Notes under the pieces: model-generated | Seen by the model: the letters and a program-made list of their open reading frames with translations, nothing else | Told to the model about the DNA's origin: nothing | Databases searched by the model: none | Translations under genes and position numbers: made by a program | NCBI RefSeq assembly: GCF_001189845.1 | Contig: NZ_LFLZ01000012.1 | Span: 107,328 to 171,327 of the forward strand | From: Bradyrhizobium tropiciagri | GTDB taxonomy: Bacteria > Pseudomonadota > Alphaproteobacteria > Rhizobiales > Xanthobacteraceae | Direction: 5' to 3' | Length of the DNA: 64,000 nucleotides | Shown: in pieces, positions 33,696 to 44,095 of the stretch | Numbering within the stretch: position 1 is the first letter of the stretch | Layout of the letters: each line of letters starts with the position of its first letter

Positions 33696-34802
33696 TTATC
33701 CCGCCGCCATCGGCTGCTTCTCGATCCGGTTGTGCAGCTGCCAGAACCGCACCGTGCGCTGGGCGGTTTCCAGCGACAGGCGCCGGTAATCGCGCTGCGC
33801 GATTTCGAGCGTTGCGTGGTCGATGGCATGCGGCAGCGGACGCTTGCGCAGGATAGTTTCGACCGTCGGCCAGTTCAGCTTTGCCGAGCGGCACGGGATC
33901 AGCAGCAGGTCGGAGCGCAGCCCGAGCATCAGGCGCTCGATCATCGCGATCGGCATGTCGTTGAGCACGGCGAGCGCGACGGTGACCTCGTCGAACTTGT
34001 CCTGCTCGGCGAACTTGTAGACCGCTACATCATCGAGCTCGTTGAGCTGCTTCATCAGCTTGACCAGCTCTTCGGCGACGCCGTAGTTGCGGCGGGGGGC
34101 GGCGGCCTCTTCCTGCGCGATGTCGTTCAGCACCTGGCTGATCTCCTCGCGCGCCCTGGGCGATGCGATCGCGAGCAGGCGGGCGCGCACCGTCTCCTTG
34201 GCGCGCTGCAGCAGGTCGCGCAACAGCTTGGCCGGAATGTCGATGCGCAGTCCGAGGATCTCGACCAGCTCGTCGTCGCCTTCGGCGCGGGCGACGATGG
34301 TGGAGTAGCCCTTGTCGGAGAACTCCGCACCGGCGTTCTTGGCGAGGCGCCGGATCACCCTGTCCTCGCCGCGGTCGATGATCACGTCGGTGACGAATGC
34401 GGGCAGGTTTTCCCGCGCGGAGATCGCGAACAGATGGTCCTGGCCCTTGCTGCTGGCAATCTCGCGCAGTGCGGCGTTTGAGAGGCGGCTGGAGTGGGTC
34501 AGCACTTCGCCTGCGACGCCGATGTCGTCGTCCCAGGCAAGGTGATGAATCACATCAAACGGCGCGTAGTCGAGCGGCGCGAGCCGCTTGCTGAGCTCGG
34601 CCCGTGCTCGCGTCTCGACGCGCGCCACCAGGAGGCAGAGCACGTCGTCGAACACCTTGACCTGTTCATCGTTGAGGCGGTCGCCGTCGTTCAGGAACAG
34701 ATCGGTGACCTGCCGCAGCGTCTGCACGCGTTTGGCCGATGTCCCGTCCCGGACCGCATCCTCGAGTTCGGCAATAATCGATTGTGACGCCTGTTGCGCC
34801 AT
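33696..34802 (-). CDS. DUF2336 protein
   Basis: 368 residues, almost all helical, with HEAT-like repeats: LSKRLAPLDYAPFDVIHHLAWDDDIGVAGEVLTHS (in short pieces), LREIASSKGQDHLFAISAR, and the later RLAKNAGAEFSDKGYSTIVARAEGD. This is DUF2336, a family abundant in Alphaproteobacteria whose members resemble the general stress regulators and two-component associated proteins in some species; no function is established for this type. No catalytic residues visible. Convergent with ilvC across a bidirectional terminator. Confidence 0.85.
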   Translation of the reverse strand: MAQQASQSIIAELEDAVRDGTSAKRVQTLRQVTDLFLNDGDRLNDEQVKVFDDVLCLLVARVETRARAELSKRLAPLDYAPFDVIHHLAWDDDIGVAGEVLTHSSRLSNAALREIASSKGQDHLFAISARENLPAFVTDVIIDRGEDRVIRRLAKNAGAEFSDKGYSTIVARAEGDDELVEILGLRIDIPAKLLRDLLQRAKETVRARLLAIASPRAREEISQVLNDIAQEEAAAPRRNYGVAEELVKLMKQLNELDDVAVYKFAEQDKFDEVTVALAVLNDMPIAMIERLMLGLRSDLLLIPCRSAKLNWPTVETILRKRPLPHAIDHATLEIAQRDYRRLSLETAQRTVRFWQLHNRIEKQPMAAG

Positions 34803-34996
34803 CGATGGGCAACCTTGTTTTTGTTGAATGACACCTGTCCGGGCACCATGCAGGGCGCGGTCTTACACCTGCGTTAAGGTGGAACCCGGTGCAAATACGG
34901 GGTGCGTTGCCATCCTTAACGGGCCGCGACCAGACTTGAATCAATTCGTGCTTTCGGCGTAGCGGAAGTCGACGCCGATGCGCTTTAAGGAATTGT

Positions 34997-36016
34997 TCAG
35001 GACGATGCCCGGCGCGCGATGGAAAAGATGTCGATCGCTGCGGCGCGCCCGCGCAACTGCGTCGAGCCGAGCGGCTCGACGACAAAATCCTGTTGCGACG
35101 GCAGCAGGCGAAGCAGCTCGCCCGATACCAGCAGCGGCCGGCCGGCTTCCTTGCAATGGGCCTGCAGCCGCGCCGTGACGTTCACGGTGTCGCCGAAATA
35201 GGCGATCTGCCGCCGCGAGTCCCCGCATTCGGCGATGACGACCGGCCCGGCATGCATCCCGGCCCGAAATGCGGGCACCACGCCGAACGCCTTGCGATAA
35301 TGATCAGCCCGCTTGGCGAGGCGGTCCTCGATCGCGAACACGCAGTCGAGATAGCGCCGCGACGGCTCGCCGGCATTGGCCGGCCAGGTCACGATCACTT
35401 CGTCGCCGACATAGGCGTGGACCTCGCCGCCATGCGCCACGATCGGCGCGTCGATGTCGGAGAAGAAGCGCGTCAACAGCTCCTGCACACGCAGCTCGCC
35501 CATCGCCTCGGCCATCGAGGTCGAGCCGACCAGATCGAGAAACAGCAGCACCCGGTCCTCGCGCGCCGGCTGGCGATAGCGTCCAAGCACGACGTTGAGC
35601 AGGGTCCGTCCGCCGATCATCCGCACCAGCTCGTAGATCGCTGTGATCGGGATCGACAGCAGCAGGGAGACGCCGATGATCTTCAGGAAGGTTTCGCGGA
35701 AAAATTTCGTGTCGATCCCGTGCTCGTTGAGCGCGACCTCCAGCACGATCGCGGCAACCGCGACGGTGACGGCGAGGATTACGGAGCGGGCAAGCAACTC
35801 GACGATGAGCGGCCGTTGCCGCAGCCAGCCACCACGCGCGGCCAGATAGAGGTGCGTGGCCCAGACGATCAGGGTGATGGCAGCGCCCTCAATGGCGCTA
35901 CGCACGTAGTTCGCGACCGACGCCTCGTTGGGCCGATCGAAGGCATAGCGAAACAGCCCGCCGACGAGCAGGCCGACCACGGCCAGAACGATCACAGGCG
36001 TCAGGTAGCGCCGCAT
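34997..36016 (-). CDS. Membrane-anchored class III adenylate cyclase
   Basis: 339 residues from ATG 36016 (GGAGGGACC). Four hydrophobic segments in the first 150 residues (MRRYLTPVIVLAVVGLLVGGL; IEGAAITLIVWATHLYLA; SVILAVTVAVAAIVLEV; KIIGVSLLLSIPITAIYEL) form a membrane part. The C-terminal half is a guanylate/adenylate cyclase catalytic domain: VLLFLDLVGSTSMAE (metal Asp), VHAYVGDEVIVTW (second Asp), FRAGMHAGPVV and FGDTVNVTARLQAHCKE. It would make cAMP in response to an unknown membrane signal. Confidence 0.88.
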   Translation of the reverse strand: MRRYLTPVIVLAVVGLLVGGLFRYAFDRPNEASVANYVRSAIEGAAITLIVWATHLYLAARGGWLRQRPLIVELLARSVILAVTVAVAAIVLEVALNEHGIDTKFFRETFLKIIGVSLLLSIPITAIYELVRMIGGRTLLNVVLGRYRQPAREDRVLLFLDLVGSTSMAEAMGELRVQELLTRFFSDIDAPIVAHGGEVHAYVGDEVIVTWPANAGEPSRRYLDCVFAIEDRLAKRADHYRKAFGVVPAFRAGMHAGPVVIAECGDSRRQIAYFGDTVNVTARLQAHCKEAGRPLLVSGELLRLLPSQQDFVVEPLGSTQLRGRAAAIDIFSIARRASS

Positions 36017-36151
36017 GGTCCCTCCACGCCCATGAAATATCCCGCGCGGGCGGGGAAGGCCAGCCGCGGCGCGGCCTGACGTGAACGGGATGCACTGCCG
36101 CCGCACTCATATATGGTCCGGCTATGGGATCGATCGGAAAGGGAAGGCGGC

Positions 36152-36550
36152 ATGAAATCACCTCTCACGACAGGCGTGTGCAGGCTCGCTCCCCTGGTGG
36201 CGGCCGCTTTCATCATCGCCACGTCGCCGGCCTGGGCCGGCGATCAGGGCGATCCCGAGCAATCCTGCGACGGCAGCACCTACCAGATGGTCGAGTGCCT
36301 CAAGGGCAAGACTGCGCAGTGGGACAAGCGAATGAACGTCGCCTATCAGCAGGCGCTGAAGGATGCCGCCGGCGACAAGCAGCGCGAGCAGTTGCGCACC
36401 GCGCAGCGGCTGTGGATCCAGTACCGCGATGCCAACTGCCTGTATTACGACCTCGGCGAGGGCACCATCGCCCGGCTCGATGCCGGCGAATGCATGCGCA
36501 GCATGACCGAAGTCCGGGCCAAGGAACTGGAGAATCTCGGCCATCAGTGA
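36152..36550 (+). CDS. LprI-like (DUF1311) exported protein
   Basis: 132 residues from ATG 36152. Signal peptide LAPLVAAAFIIATSPAWAG, then a small cysteine-containing helical domain: SCDGSTYQMVECLKGKTAQWDKRMNVAYQ, LRTAQRLWIQYRDANC and MRSMTEVRAKELENL, which is the LprI/DUF1311 pattern (four cysteines). LprI-type proteins bind lysozyme and inhibit it in some bacteria. Divergent from the cyclase gene with a 135-base gap. Confidence 0.85.
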   Translation: MKSPLTTGVCRLAPLVAAAFIIATSPAWAGDQGDPEQSCDGSTYQMVECLKGKTAQWDKRMNVAYQQALKDAAGDKQREQLRTAQRLWIQYRDANCLYYDLGEGTIARLDAGECMRSMTEVRAKELENLGHQ

Positions 36551-36578
36551 GCCATCTTCCGGAGTCAGGACCGCGGTC

Positions 36579-36812
36579 ATGACCGATGGGAAGAGCCAGG
36601 ACGAATTGACCCAGCTTGCCGACGAGGCGCTGCGCGCGCAGCCCGGCTGCGAGACCGCGCGCGTGCCGGCGGTCACAGCGCTGCCTGACGCGCAGATCGG
36701 GCGCAACTGGGAGATTCCGAATGTCGTGCTCGGCGACAGCCTGATCAGCGACGTCGATCGCGCGGTGCTGTCGGTTCATCGCCGGCTCGGCCGCAAGTTT
36801 CATTTGGTGTGA
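36579..36812 (+). CDS. Hypothetical protein, 77 residues
   Basis: ATG 36579 with GGAGTCAGGACC upstream, 28 bases after the LprI-like gene. MTDGKSQDELTQLADEALRAQPGCETARVPAV..., then NWEIPNVVLGDSLISDVDRAV and HRRLGRKFHLV. Soluble, no motif that I recognise. Codon use is like its neighbours, so it is likely real. Confidence 0.65.
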   Translation: MTDGKSQDELTQLADEALRAQPGCETARVPAVTALPDAQIGRNWEIPNVVLGDSLISDVDRAVLSVHRRLGRKFHLV

Positions 36813-36824
36813 GGCCGCCTGATG

Positions 36825-37445
36825 TCAGCCCACCTGCGCCTCGCGTGGCGCGGGCCGCGCGGCCATGCTGATCATCCTGAGCGCGAACACCGCGGCGAGC
36901 GGCACGAGAAACAGCGCGTAGAGCGGCATCTCCGGGATCCGCTTGCCGAACGAGACCATGAACTGCAGCAGCAGATAGTAGCCGCCGATCAAATGTAGCC
37001 TGCGCCAGGCGCGCGCACCGAGCAGCGCAGCCGTGCGGTCGAACGACGTCGCGGTCAGCGCGATGATCACGAGATAGCCGATGCCGCCGAAGATGTAGGA
37101 GACGGCGGAGGTCGCGGCCGCGAAGCCGGCCGGATCAAGCATCGCGAATGCTGAGATCGCGACCGCATGGATGGCGTGCGACGCCGCGAAGGTGACGCCG
37201 AGATAACGGCGGTTGCGGCGCTGCCAGTGCGTCCAGGCGCTCGGCCACAGCCGCGCCAGCGCTGCGGCGGAGAAGGCGAGGCAGAACAACAGCAGCGAGG
37301 TCCGCGCCGTGAAACGGATCACCATCCGCACGCCCTCGACCTCGAACTGGCGCATCGCGGCGATCCAGATCGAAAGCCCGATCAGGGTCAGCGTGAGCAG
37401 GCCGAACAGCCGCCAGCCCTCGAACCAGTGCCGACGCGTCGTCAT
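36825..37445 (-). CDS. Ferric-reductase-like membrane protein (MsrQ type)
   Basis: 206 residues with about six membrane helices. Two histidine pairs positioned for haem binding are present: ASHAIHAVAI in the third helix and the RRLHLIGGYYLLLQF region in the fifth. This is the ferric reductase-like transmembrane component fold, the size of MsrQ, the haem quinol-oxidising partner of MsrP, but no msrP is nearby. It shares its upstream region, which holds two TetR-type palindromes, with the TetR gene at 37616, so it is probably the regulator's target. Confidence 0.75.
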   Translation of the reverse strand: MTTRRHWFEGWRLFGLLTLTLIGLSIWIAAMRQFEVEGVRMVIRFTARTSLLLFCLAFSAAALARLWPSAWTHWQRRNRRYLGVTFAASHAIHAVAISAFAMLDPAGFAAATSAVSYIFGGIGYLVIIALTATSFDRTAALLGARAWRRLHLIGGYYLLLQFMVSFGKRIPEMPLYALFLVPLAAVFALRMISMAARPAPREAQVG

Positions 37446-37465
37446 GTCCTGCCTCCCGATGGTGA

Positions 37466-37482
37466 TGTAATCACCAGTTACA
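37466..37482. promoter_or_regulatory. TetR operator candidate 1
   Basis: TGTAA-TCACCAG-TTACA, a 17-base interrupted palindrome 20 bases upstream of the membrane gene's start (37445, minus strand). Same half-sites and spacer as the element at 37509, 43 bases centre to centre. Confidence 0.6.
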
Positions 37483-37508
37483 TTTCGGCATTGCGCGCGG
37501 TCAATCTT

Positions 37509-37525
37509 TGTAATCGGTGCTTACA
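37509..37525. promoter_or_regulatory. TetR operator candidate 2
   Basis: TGTAA-TCGGTGC-TTACA, matching the element at 37466 in both half-sites and spacer length. Lies between it and the TetR start. Two identical-pattern sites in one divergent gap is typical of TetR control of itself and of its neighbour. Confidence 0.6.
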
Positions 37526-37615
37526 TTCACAAGCGGGTGATGCTAGGGAGCATGATCCGGAAAAGTGCGCAGCGGTTTTCCGAAAAGTCATGCTCAAACA
37601 AAGATCTAAAGCGAG

Positions 37616-38326
37616 ATGCGCCGTCCCGCCAAGAGCCCGCCTGCCGGAGGCCGCCCCGCCAAGCCGCGTCCGGCCGTCGCGGCGCGGGTGCTGGCGGCTA
37701 AGCCGTATCATCACGGCGACCTGCGCCGCGTCCTGATCGATGCGGCCATGCAACTGGTCGGCGAGGGTGGGCCGGCGGCGGTCAGCGTGCGCGAGGCCGC
37801 CCGCCGCGCCGGAGTTTCACCGGGGGCGCCGTTCCGGCATTTCCCGAGCCGTGATGCCCTGATGAATGCGGTGGCCGAGGAGGCGCAGCGCCGCTTCCGC
37901 GCCGAGATCGAGGCGGCGCTGGCGGATGCGCCGCCAGGCGATCCGCTCGGCCGCTTCCGTTGCCTCGGGGTCGCCTATCTGCGCTGGGCCATGAAGAACC
38001 CGACCCATTTCGAGATCATCTCCAGCCGCCGCTTCTTCGACCACGACCGCTCGGCCGGGGTCTCCGGTGACAATGCGGAGTTGATCGGCCTGACCGAGCG
38101 CACGCTGGCGGAGGCATTTTCCGCCGGCCAGCTTCGGGCGCGCGACCTGAAGCAGGTCCAGATCGCCGGCCGCGCGCTGGTCTATGGTTTTGCGCGGATG
38201 CACATCGACGGCCATATGCCGCGCTGGGGCGTCGGCGAGGCGGAGGTCGAGCAGATGGCGGCCGATGTCGTCGACCTCTTCATCGCAGGCATCGCCGGCC
38301 CGGCTGTGCCTTCAGCCAAGGCCTGA
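37616..38326 (+). CDS. TetR/AcrR-family regulator
   Basis: 236 residues. A basic, Ala/Pro-rich tail (first 22 residues) precedes the HTH: YHHGDLRRVLIDAAMQLV, then AVSVREAARRAGVSPGAPFRHFPSRDALMNAVAEEA. The C-terminal ligand domain (CLGVAYLRWAMKNPTHFEIISS) belongs to the WHG/TetR-C-33-like group. Divergent from the ferric-reductase-like gene with two palindromes between them, so self-regulation and repression of that gene are likely. Ligand unknown. Confidence 0.88.
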   Translation: MRRPAKSPPAGGRPAKPRPAVAARVLAAKPYHHGDLRRVLIDAAMQLVGEGGPAAVSVREAARRAGVSPGAPFRHFPSRDALMNAVAEEAQRRFRAEIEAALADAPPGDPLGRFRCLGVAYLRWAMKNPTHFEIISSRRFFDHDRSAGVSGDNAELIGLTERTLAEAFSAGQLRARDLKQVQIAGRALVYGFARMHIDGHMPRWGVGEAEVEQMAADVVDLFIAGIAGPAVPSAKA

Positions 38327-38483
38327 GCCGCGCTGCGCCGGTGGGGCGGGCAAATTCATTGCGCGTTCATGACGATTCAATTACGATTTTATGACACGGC
38401 GCAGACACCGGCTGTGCCGTGTGCCTCCTGGCCTTTGCCAGTCAAGGCCGTGGCATTGCGCCGGATAGTATTGCGTCCCGCCC

Positions 38484-40196
38484 ATGGCGCCCGCGCCTCA
38501 GCAAAACTCTTCGGTTGCCGCACTGGCCGGCGGTCTTGCCGCGATCGGCATCTGGCGGTTGATGGCGGTCGCCGCACCGCATCTCGGCGCCTTGATCCTG
38601 ATGTTGCGGACCGAGACCGATTTCGGCTCGCGGCTCTGCTTCCTGCTGACCTGGGGAATCCTCAACTTCCTGTTCATCGCGCTGCTGCGCCGGCCGGCGC
38701 TGTCGGGCGCGCTGTCGCTGACGTTGGTCGTGGTGCTGGTGCTGCTGTCGCGGTTCAAGCACGATGTGGTGCAGATGACCGCGAACTTCGTCGACCTGAT
38801 GGTGATCGATCGCGACACCGCGGCGTTCCTGCTGACGATCTTTCCGAACCTGCGCTGGTCGATCATCGGCGCCGGCCTGGTCACGCTGCCCTTGATGTAC
38901 GCGTTGTGGTGGCTCGATCCGTTCCGCATCCGCCGCCTGCCGGCCGCGGCCGCCTGCCTTGCCTGCACCGCGGCGCTCTCAGCTTACGCCTTCGCCTGGC
39001 CGGATGAAGCCTGGCGCGGCTATTACGACGACGGCTATCTGTCGAAGTTCGCGCGCTCCGGCGTGACGGCGGTGTCGGACCTCGTCGCCTATGGCTTCAT
39101 GGAGTCGGATCCCTCGGCGAGCGATCAGCTCAAGATGCCGTTGGTCGAAGCCTGCCATCCCGCCGGGCGGCGGCCGAACATCATCATGATCCATGATGAA
39201 TCGAGCTTCGACATCCGTACCGCACCCGGCGTCAAGGTGCCGCCCGGCTATGGCAGCCAGTTCAAATCCTATGACGGCGTCGAGCGCAAATTCCTCGCCG
39301 AAAGCAATGGCGGGCCGAGTTGGTTCACCGAGTACAACGTGCTGGCTGGATTGTCCTCGCGCTCGTTCGGCCGGTTCGCCTATTTCGTCACCCGCATCGC
39401 GTCGGGCCGGGTCGAGCGCGGCCTGCCGCTGGCGCTGCGCCGCTGCGGCTACGACACGCTGTCGCTCTACCCGGCGTTCGGCGCCTTCATGAGTGCGCGC
39501 AGCTTCCAGACCACGACCGGCATCCAACGCTTCTACGACGCGCATGATCTGCATGCAAAGGATGTCGAGCCCGACAGCTTCTTCTACGACAAGGCGCTGA
39601 AGCTGATGGCTGAGCAGAAGACGCTCAGTGCGCCGCTGTTTACCTTCGTCTATCTCGCCGCCAATCATTTCCCGTGGGAGACGAAATTCCGTCCCGAGCT
39701 GCTGCCGGCATGGAAGCGGCCGGGTAACACGCCGTCGGTCGATGAATATCTGCGCCGGCAGACCATGAGCGCCGACGACTATGCCGGCTTTGTCGCAGCG
39801 CTGAAGAAGAAGTTCCCGGCGCAGCCGTTCCTGATCGTGCGCTACGGCGATCACCAGCCGGAGTTCTCGCCGCAGCTGCTCGATCCCGAGCTTGACGAGG
39901 CCGGCATCGGCAAGAAGCTGATGGACTACGATCCGCGCTACTACGCGACATACTACGCGATCGATGCCGTCAACTTCGAGCCGGTGAAGAGCCCGACGGT
40001 GATGGACACGATCGATGCGGCCTATCTGCCGCTGGTGATTCAGGAAGCCGCGGGCATTCCGCTCGATCCCTCGTTCGAGGAGCAGAAGGCGATCATGCTT
40101 CGCTGCAATGGCGCGTTCTATTCCTGCAAGGACGGCGCGGAAGCGCGCCGCTTCAACCGCCTGTTGATCGACGCGGGGATCATCAAGGGACTGTAA
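38484..40196 (+). CDS. Sulfatase-family membrane enzyme (LTA-synthase/phosphoethanolamine-transferase-like)
   Basis: 570 residues. Four to five membrane helices in the first 175 residues, then a periplasmic alkaline-phosphatase-fold domain: RPNIIMIHDESSFDIRTAPG (metal-binding core), NGGPSWFTEYNVLAGLSSRSFG (nucleophile region with Thr/Ser), FVYLAANHFPWE and IVRYGDHQPEF. This is the sulfatase-like superfamily with the LTA-synthase arrangement. In Gram-negatives related enzymes transfer glycerophosphate or phosphoethanolamine to glycans or lipid A. Actual substrate unknown. Confidence 0.82.
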   Translation: MAPAPQQNSSVAALAGGLAAIGIWRLMAVAAPHLGALILMLRTETDFGSRLCFLLTWGILNFLFIALLRRPALSGALSLTLVVVLVLLSRFKHDVVQMTANFVDLMVIDRDTAAFLLTIFPNLRWSIIGAGLVTLPLMYALWWLDPFRIRRLPAAAACLACTAALSAYAFAWPDEAWRGYYDDGYLSKFARSGVTAVSDLVAYGFMESDPSASDQLKMPLVEACHPAGRRPNIIMIHDESSFDIRTAPGVKVPPGYGSQFKSYDGVERKFLAESNGGPSWFTEYNVLAGLSSRSFGRFAYFVTRIASGRVERGLPLALRRCGYDTLSLYPAFGAFMSARSFQTTTGIQRFYDAHDLHAKDVEPDSFFYDKALKLMAEQKTLSAPLFTFVYLAANHFPWETKFRPELLPAWKRPGNTPSVDEYLRRQTMSADDYAGFVAALKKKFPAQPFLIVRYGDHQPEFSPQLLDPELDEAGIGKKLMDYDPRYYATYYAIDAVNFEPVKSPTVMDTIDAAYLPLVIQEAAGIPLDPSFEEQKAIMLRCNGAFYSCKDGAEARRFNRLLIDAGIIKGL

Positions 40197-40217
40197 GGCG
40201 CAACACGCGTTCTCCGC

Positions 40218-40303
40218 CGTCATTGCGAGGAGCGTAGCGACGAAGCAATCCATCTCTCCTCGCATGCGGAGAGGTGGATTGCTTCGCTTCGCTCGCAATG
40301 ACG
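40218..40303. repeat. Palindromic intergenic repeat, cgtcattgcgag type
   Basis: Arms cgtcattgcgaggagcgtagcgacgaagcaatcca (40218-40252, in parts) and tggattgcttcgcttcgctcgcaatgacg (40275-40303). Same family as 56542-56627. It separates two convergent genes and may act as a terminator. Confidence 0.8.
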
Positions 40304-40309
40304 GGGGTA

Positions 40310-41856
40310 TTATTTCCCCCCGATCCTCTCCCACAGCCAACGCGCCACGGCGTCGGGCGATGATGCTGCATCATTGCCCGATGCGCGCAGGTTGGCCTCG
40401 CGCATCTCGGCGATGCCGATCTTGCCGAGCAGCGGCCGTAGCGCCGCCTTGAGCACCTCGTCGTCACGCCGCTTCGGCGACAGCAGTACGATGGCATCAT
40501 AGGGCGGGATGGCGTGCCTGTCGTCCGCGAGCGTGACCAGGTCGTACTTTGCGATCAGCCCGTCGCTGGTATAGCCCGCGATGACGTCGACCTCGCCGGA
40601 GGCGACCGCGGCGTACATGAAATCCGGCTGCATCGTGCGTTGGGCGCGGAACGTCAGTCCATAGGCCTGCTGGATGCCGGCCCATTCCGGCCGCGAGAAG
40701 AATTCATAATCACCGGCGATCGACATCGTCGCGGCGCGCGAGGCGAGGTCGGCGATCGAATGGATGCCGAGCTGATCGGCGCGTTTCTTCGGCATCACCA
40801 GCGCATAGGCATTCTCGAAGCCGAGCTCGCCGAACAGCGTGATGTCCTGCTTTGCCAGCGTCGTCTTCAGCTCGCTCAGCAGTTCGGCGCGGGGCCTGAT
40901 GTCGGCGTGGTGGAACTGGTTGGCCCACAGCGTGCCGGAATAGTCGACATAGACGTCGATATCGCCGGCTGCGAGCGCATCGAAGATCACGTTGGAGCCG
41001 AGGCCGGCGCGGGTCGTCGTCGGCAGTCCGGCCGCTTGCAGCCGATGCGCCATCAGCGCCGACAGCACATATTGCTCGGTGAACGTCTTGGCGCCGACCA
41101 CGTAGCGCGCATGCGGACGTGCGAGCGCCGGAACCAGCGTCGCCGCGATCAGCACGGCAATGCCGAGGCCGCCGAGCGCGGCCCGGACGCGGCTGCGATT
41201 GCGCAGGCCGTTCTCGATCAGCGCCAGCAACTGGTCGACGACCAGCGCGAGCACCGCGGCGGCAAAGCAGCCGAACAGCACGAACACCCAGTTCTGGGTC
41301 TGCAGCCCAGCGAAGATATAGTTGCCTAAGCTGGTCTGGCCGATCGGCGTCGATAGCGTCGCGGTGCCGATCACCCACACCGCGGCGGTGCGGATCCCCG
41401 CCATCATCACCGGCAGCGCCAGCGGCAGCTCGACCATGGTGAGCGATTGCCGCGGTGTCATCCCGACGCCCTCGGCGGCTTCCAGCACTGCCGGATCGAC
41501 GCCCGACAGGCCGGTGATGGTGTTGCGCAGCACCGGCAGCATCGAATAGAGCGCGAGCGCCAGCACCGCGGGCAGGAAGCCGAAGGCGGAGAAGCTGAAG
41601 CCCAGCCATGCCGCGGTCACGGCAGTGAGCGCCAGCAGCAGCGGATAGAACAGCGCGAGCAAGGCGAGACCGGGCACCGTCTGCACGATGCTGGCAAGCC
41701 CGAGCAGCGCGCCGCGCAGCACCGGCCGGTTGCGGGCGATGATCGCAAGCGGCAGGCTGATCAGAAGCCCGAGCGCCAGCGCGGCGACGCTGACCCGGAC
41801 ATGATTGCCGAGGTAGTCAGGCAGATGCGCAAGCGCCTCGCTCCAGCGTGGATCGC

Positions 41857-41860
<4 letters not shown>
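40310..41860 (-). CDS. Fused permease/substrate-binding protein, quaternary-amine ABC transporter
   Basis: 516 residues. The first 215 form the OpuAB/ProW-like permease with about six helices (ISLPLAIIARNRPVLRGALLGLASIV, in part; GLSGVDPAVLEAAEGVGMTPRQ is the ATPase-contact loop). The C-terminal 290 residues are an OpuAC/OsmF-like binding domain (VVGAKTFTEQYVLSALMAHRL; GDIDVYVDYSGTLW; DLVTLADDRHAIPPYDA). The family takes up glycine betaine, choline or carnitine. The ATG overlaps the ATPase stop (ATGA). Confidence 0.88.
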
Positions 41861-42645
<785 letters not shown>

Positions 42646-42787
42646 TCTCTGGCCATTGCTGGACGACCTCAGATCTCTCACCATCGTGAACGACAGTGAT
42701 AGCCCATAAAATGGACTTTGACTTGAGGTGCACGCGCCTGCATCACGCGGTTCGCAGGCTGTTCCAGTTGGGCAGGCGAAGCGGGTC

Positions 42788-42803
42788 AGCCCCCTCGGGG
42801 GCT
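42788..42803. terminator. GC-rich hairpin
   Basis: AGCCCC-CTCG-GGGGCT perfect stem, twelve bases after the end (in the minus direction) of the small gene at 42815. No T-run, so termination is uncertain. Confidence 0.35.
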
Positions 42804-42814
42804 GTGAGCACACA

Positions 42815-43030
42815 TCACACTTCGTTCTTGGGTACGTATTTGCCCATGATGCACTTATAGCTCTGCAAGCGCCAATCGTGATACGGCCCCTTGGCGAGCC
42901 AGTCGGCGATGCCGATTTGGGCATTCACGGCGCAGGCGCCCATGGTGATGCCGGATTGGTCGCTGTTGGTGACGACCTTTTCCATGCAGAGCTGAGCATT
43001 GCAGAGGATGGCGACGAGCGTAACGAGCAT
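42815..43030 (-). CDS. Hypothetical protein, 71 residues
   Basis: From ATG 43030: MLVTLVAILCNAQLCMEKVVTN (N-terminal hydrophobic signal), SDQSGITMGACAVNAQIGIADW and the closing RLQSYKCIMGKYVPKNEV. Four cysteines and a hydrophobic lead suggest an exported, disulfide-bonded protein. A GTG at 43078 gives a longer form. No family recognised, but the composition is protein-like; similar short proteins occur in other Bradyrhizobium, from memory. Confidence 0.55.
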   Translation of the reverse strand: MLVTLVAILCNAQLCMEKVVTNSDQSGITMGACAVNAQIGIADWLAKGPYHDWRLQSYKCIMGKYVPKNEV

Positions 43031-43258
43031 GATGGTGTTTATCCGTAGGATTAACCCGGTCTGAACCGAATCATGCACGGTTCATGCCATTATCAGCGAC
43101 TTTGGTGCCGCAGCCGGCAAGACCGGGAAAGTACGGCTGAACGAATCGCGCGCCCGCCAACGCGTAGCCGCACGCGCGCAGATACGCTATAATTGCTCCC
43201 CAACTACGACGTGAGATCGGGGCGAGTGAGGAACGTTGCGCGGTCGGGGGCTGCATCG

Positions 43259-44095
43259 ATGATGACGTTACCTGAGTTGGCGGCAGGTGCTTTGGAGAAG
43301 TTTCTCGCCACCCATGTCAGCCGCACCTTCGGGGCCTCGCAGGCCCGGTTCGGCGAACTGCTGCCGGCTGCCGCGCGCATCGCGCTGGAATGCATCGGCA
43401 ACAGCGATGCGCTCTACCACAATGTCGAGCATACGATGCTGGTCACGCTGGCCGGGCATGACATCATCCGCGGCCGCGCGCTGCATACCCATGTCACCGC
43501 GGAGGATTACACCCACACCATCATCGCCTGCCTGACGCACGACATCGGCTATGTGCGCGGCCTGCTGAAGGGCGATGGACCGGACGGCTACGTCATCGAT
43601 GCCTCCGGCAACAAGGTCGTGCTGCCGCGCGGCTCGTCGGATGCCGGCCTGATGCCGTATCACGTCGACCGCTCGAAGCTCTATGTGCTCGACCGGCTCG
43701 AGGCGGTGCTGCCGCTCGATCGCGAGCGCGTCGCGCGCAACATCGAGGGCACGCGGTTTCCGTCGCCCGAAGGCCAGCAATATGATGACGAGGCGGCGAT
43801 CGTGCGGGCGGCCGATTTCATCGGGCAACTCGGCGATCCCAACTACATCAGGAAAGCCAACGCGCTCTATCACGAGTTCGAGGAGGTCGGCATCAACCGC
43901 CAGCTCGGCTATGAATCGCCGGCTGATATCGTCGACCGCTATCCGCAATTCTACTGGAATATGGTTGCGCCGCACATCCAGGGCGCCATCAACTGCCTGA
44001 ACATGACGGCAAGCGGCCGTCAGTGGATTGCGAACCTCTACAGCAACGTGTTCCGCGCGGAGCGCGAGGTCACTCTGTCCGGCCCGCAAATCTGA
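43259..44095 (+). CDS. HD-domain metal-dependent phosphohydrolase
   Basis: 278 residues from ATG 43259 or ATG 43262. HD-type residues: YHNVEHTMLV (first His), IACLTHDIGYVRG (His-Asp), then a late His/Asp region (MPYHVDRSKLYV; IVRAADFIGQLGDPNY). HD proteins hydrolyse phosphate esters, often nucleotides or cyclic di-nucleotides; the spacing here resembles the metal-dependent HDc group rather than HD-GYP. Substrate unknown. Confidence 0.82.
   Translation: MMTLPELAAGALEKFLATHVSRTFGASQARFGELLPAAARIALECIGNSDALYHNVEHTMLVTLAGHDIIRGRALHTHVTAEDYTHTIIACLTHDIGYVRGLLKGDGPDGYVIDASGNKVVLPRGSSDAGLMPYHVDRSKLYVLDRLEAVLPLDRERVARNIEGTRFPSPEGQQYDDEAAIVRAADFIGQLGDPNYIRKANALYHEFEEVGINRQLGYESPADIVDRYPQFYWNMVAPHIQGAINCLNMTASGRQWIANLYSNVFRAEREVTLSGPQI

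Noticed and set aside
42788..42803. Strong terminator
   Set aside because: Perfect stem but no T-run; listed only at low confidence.
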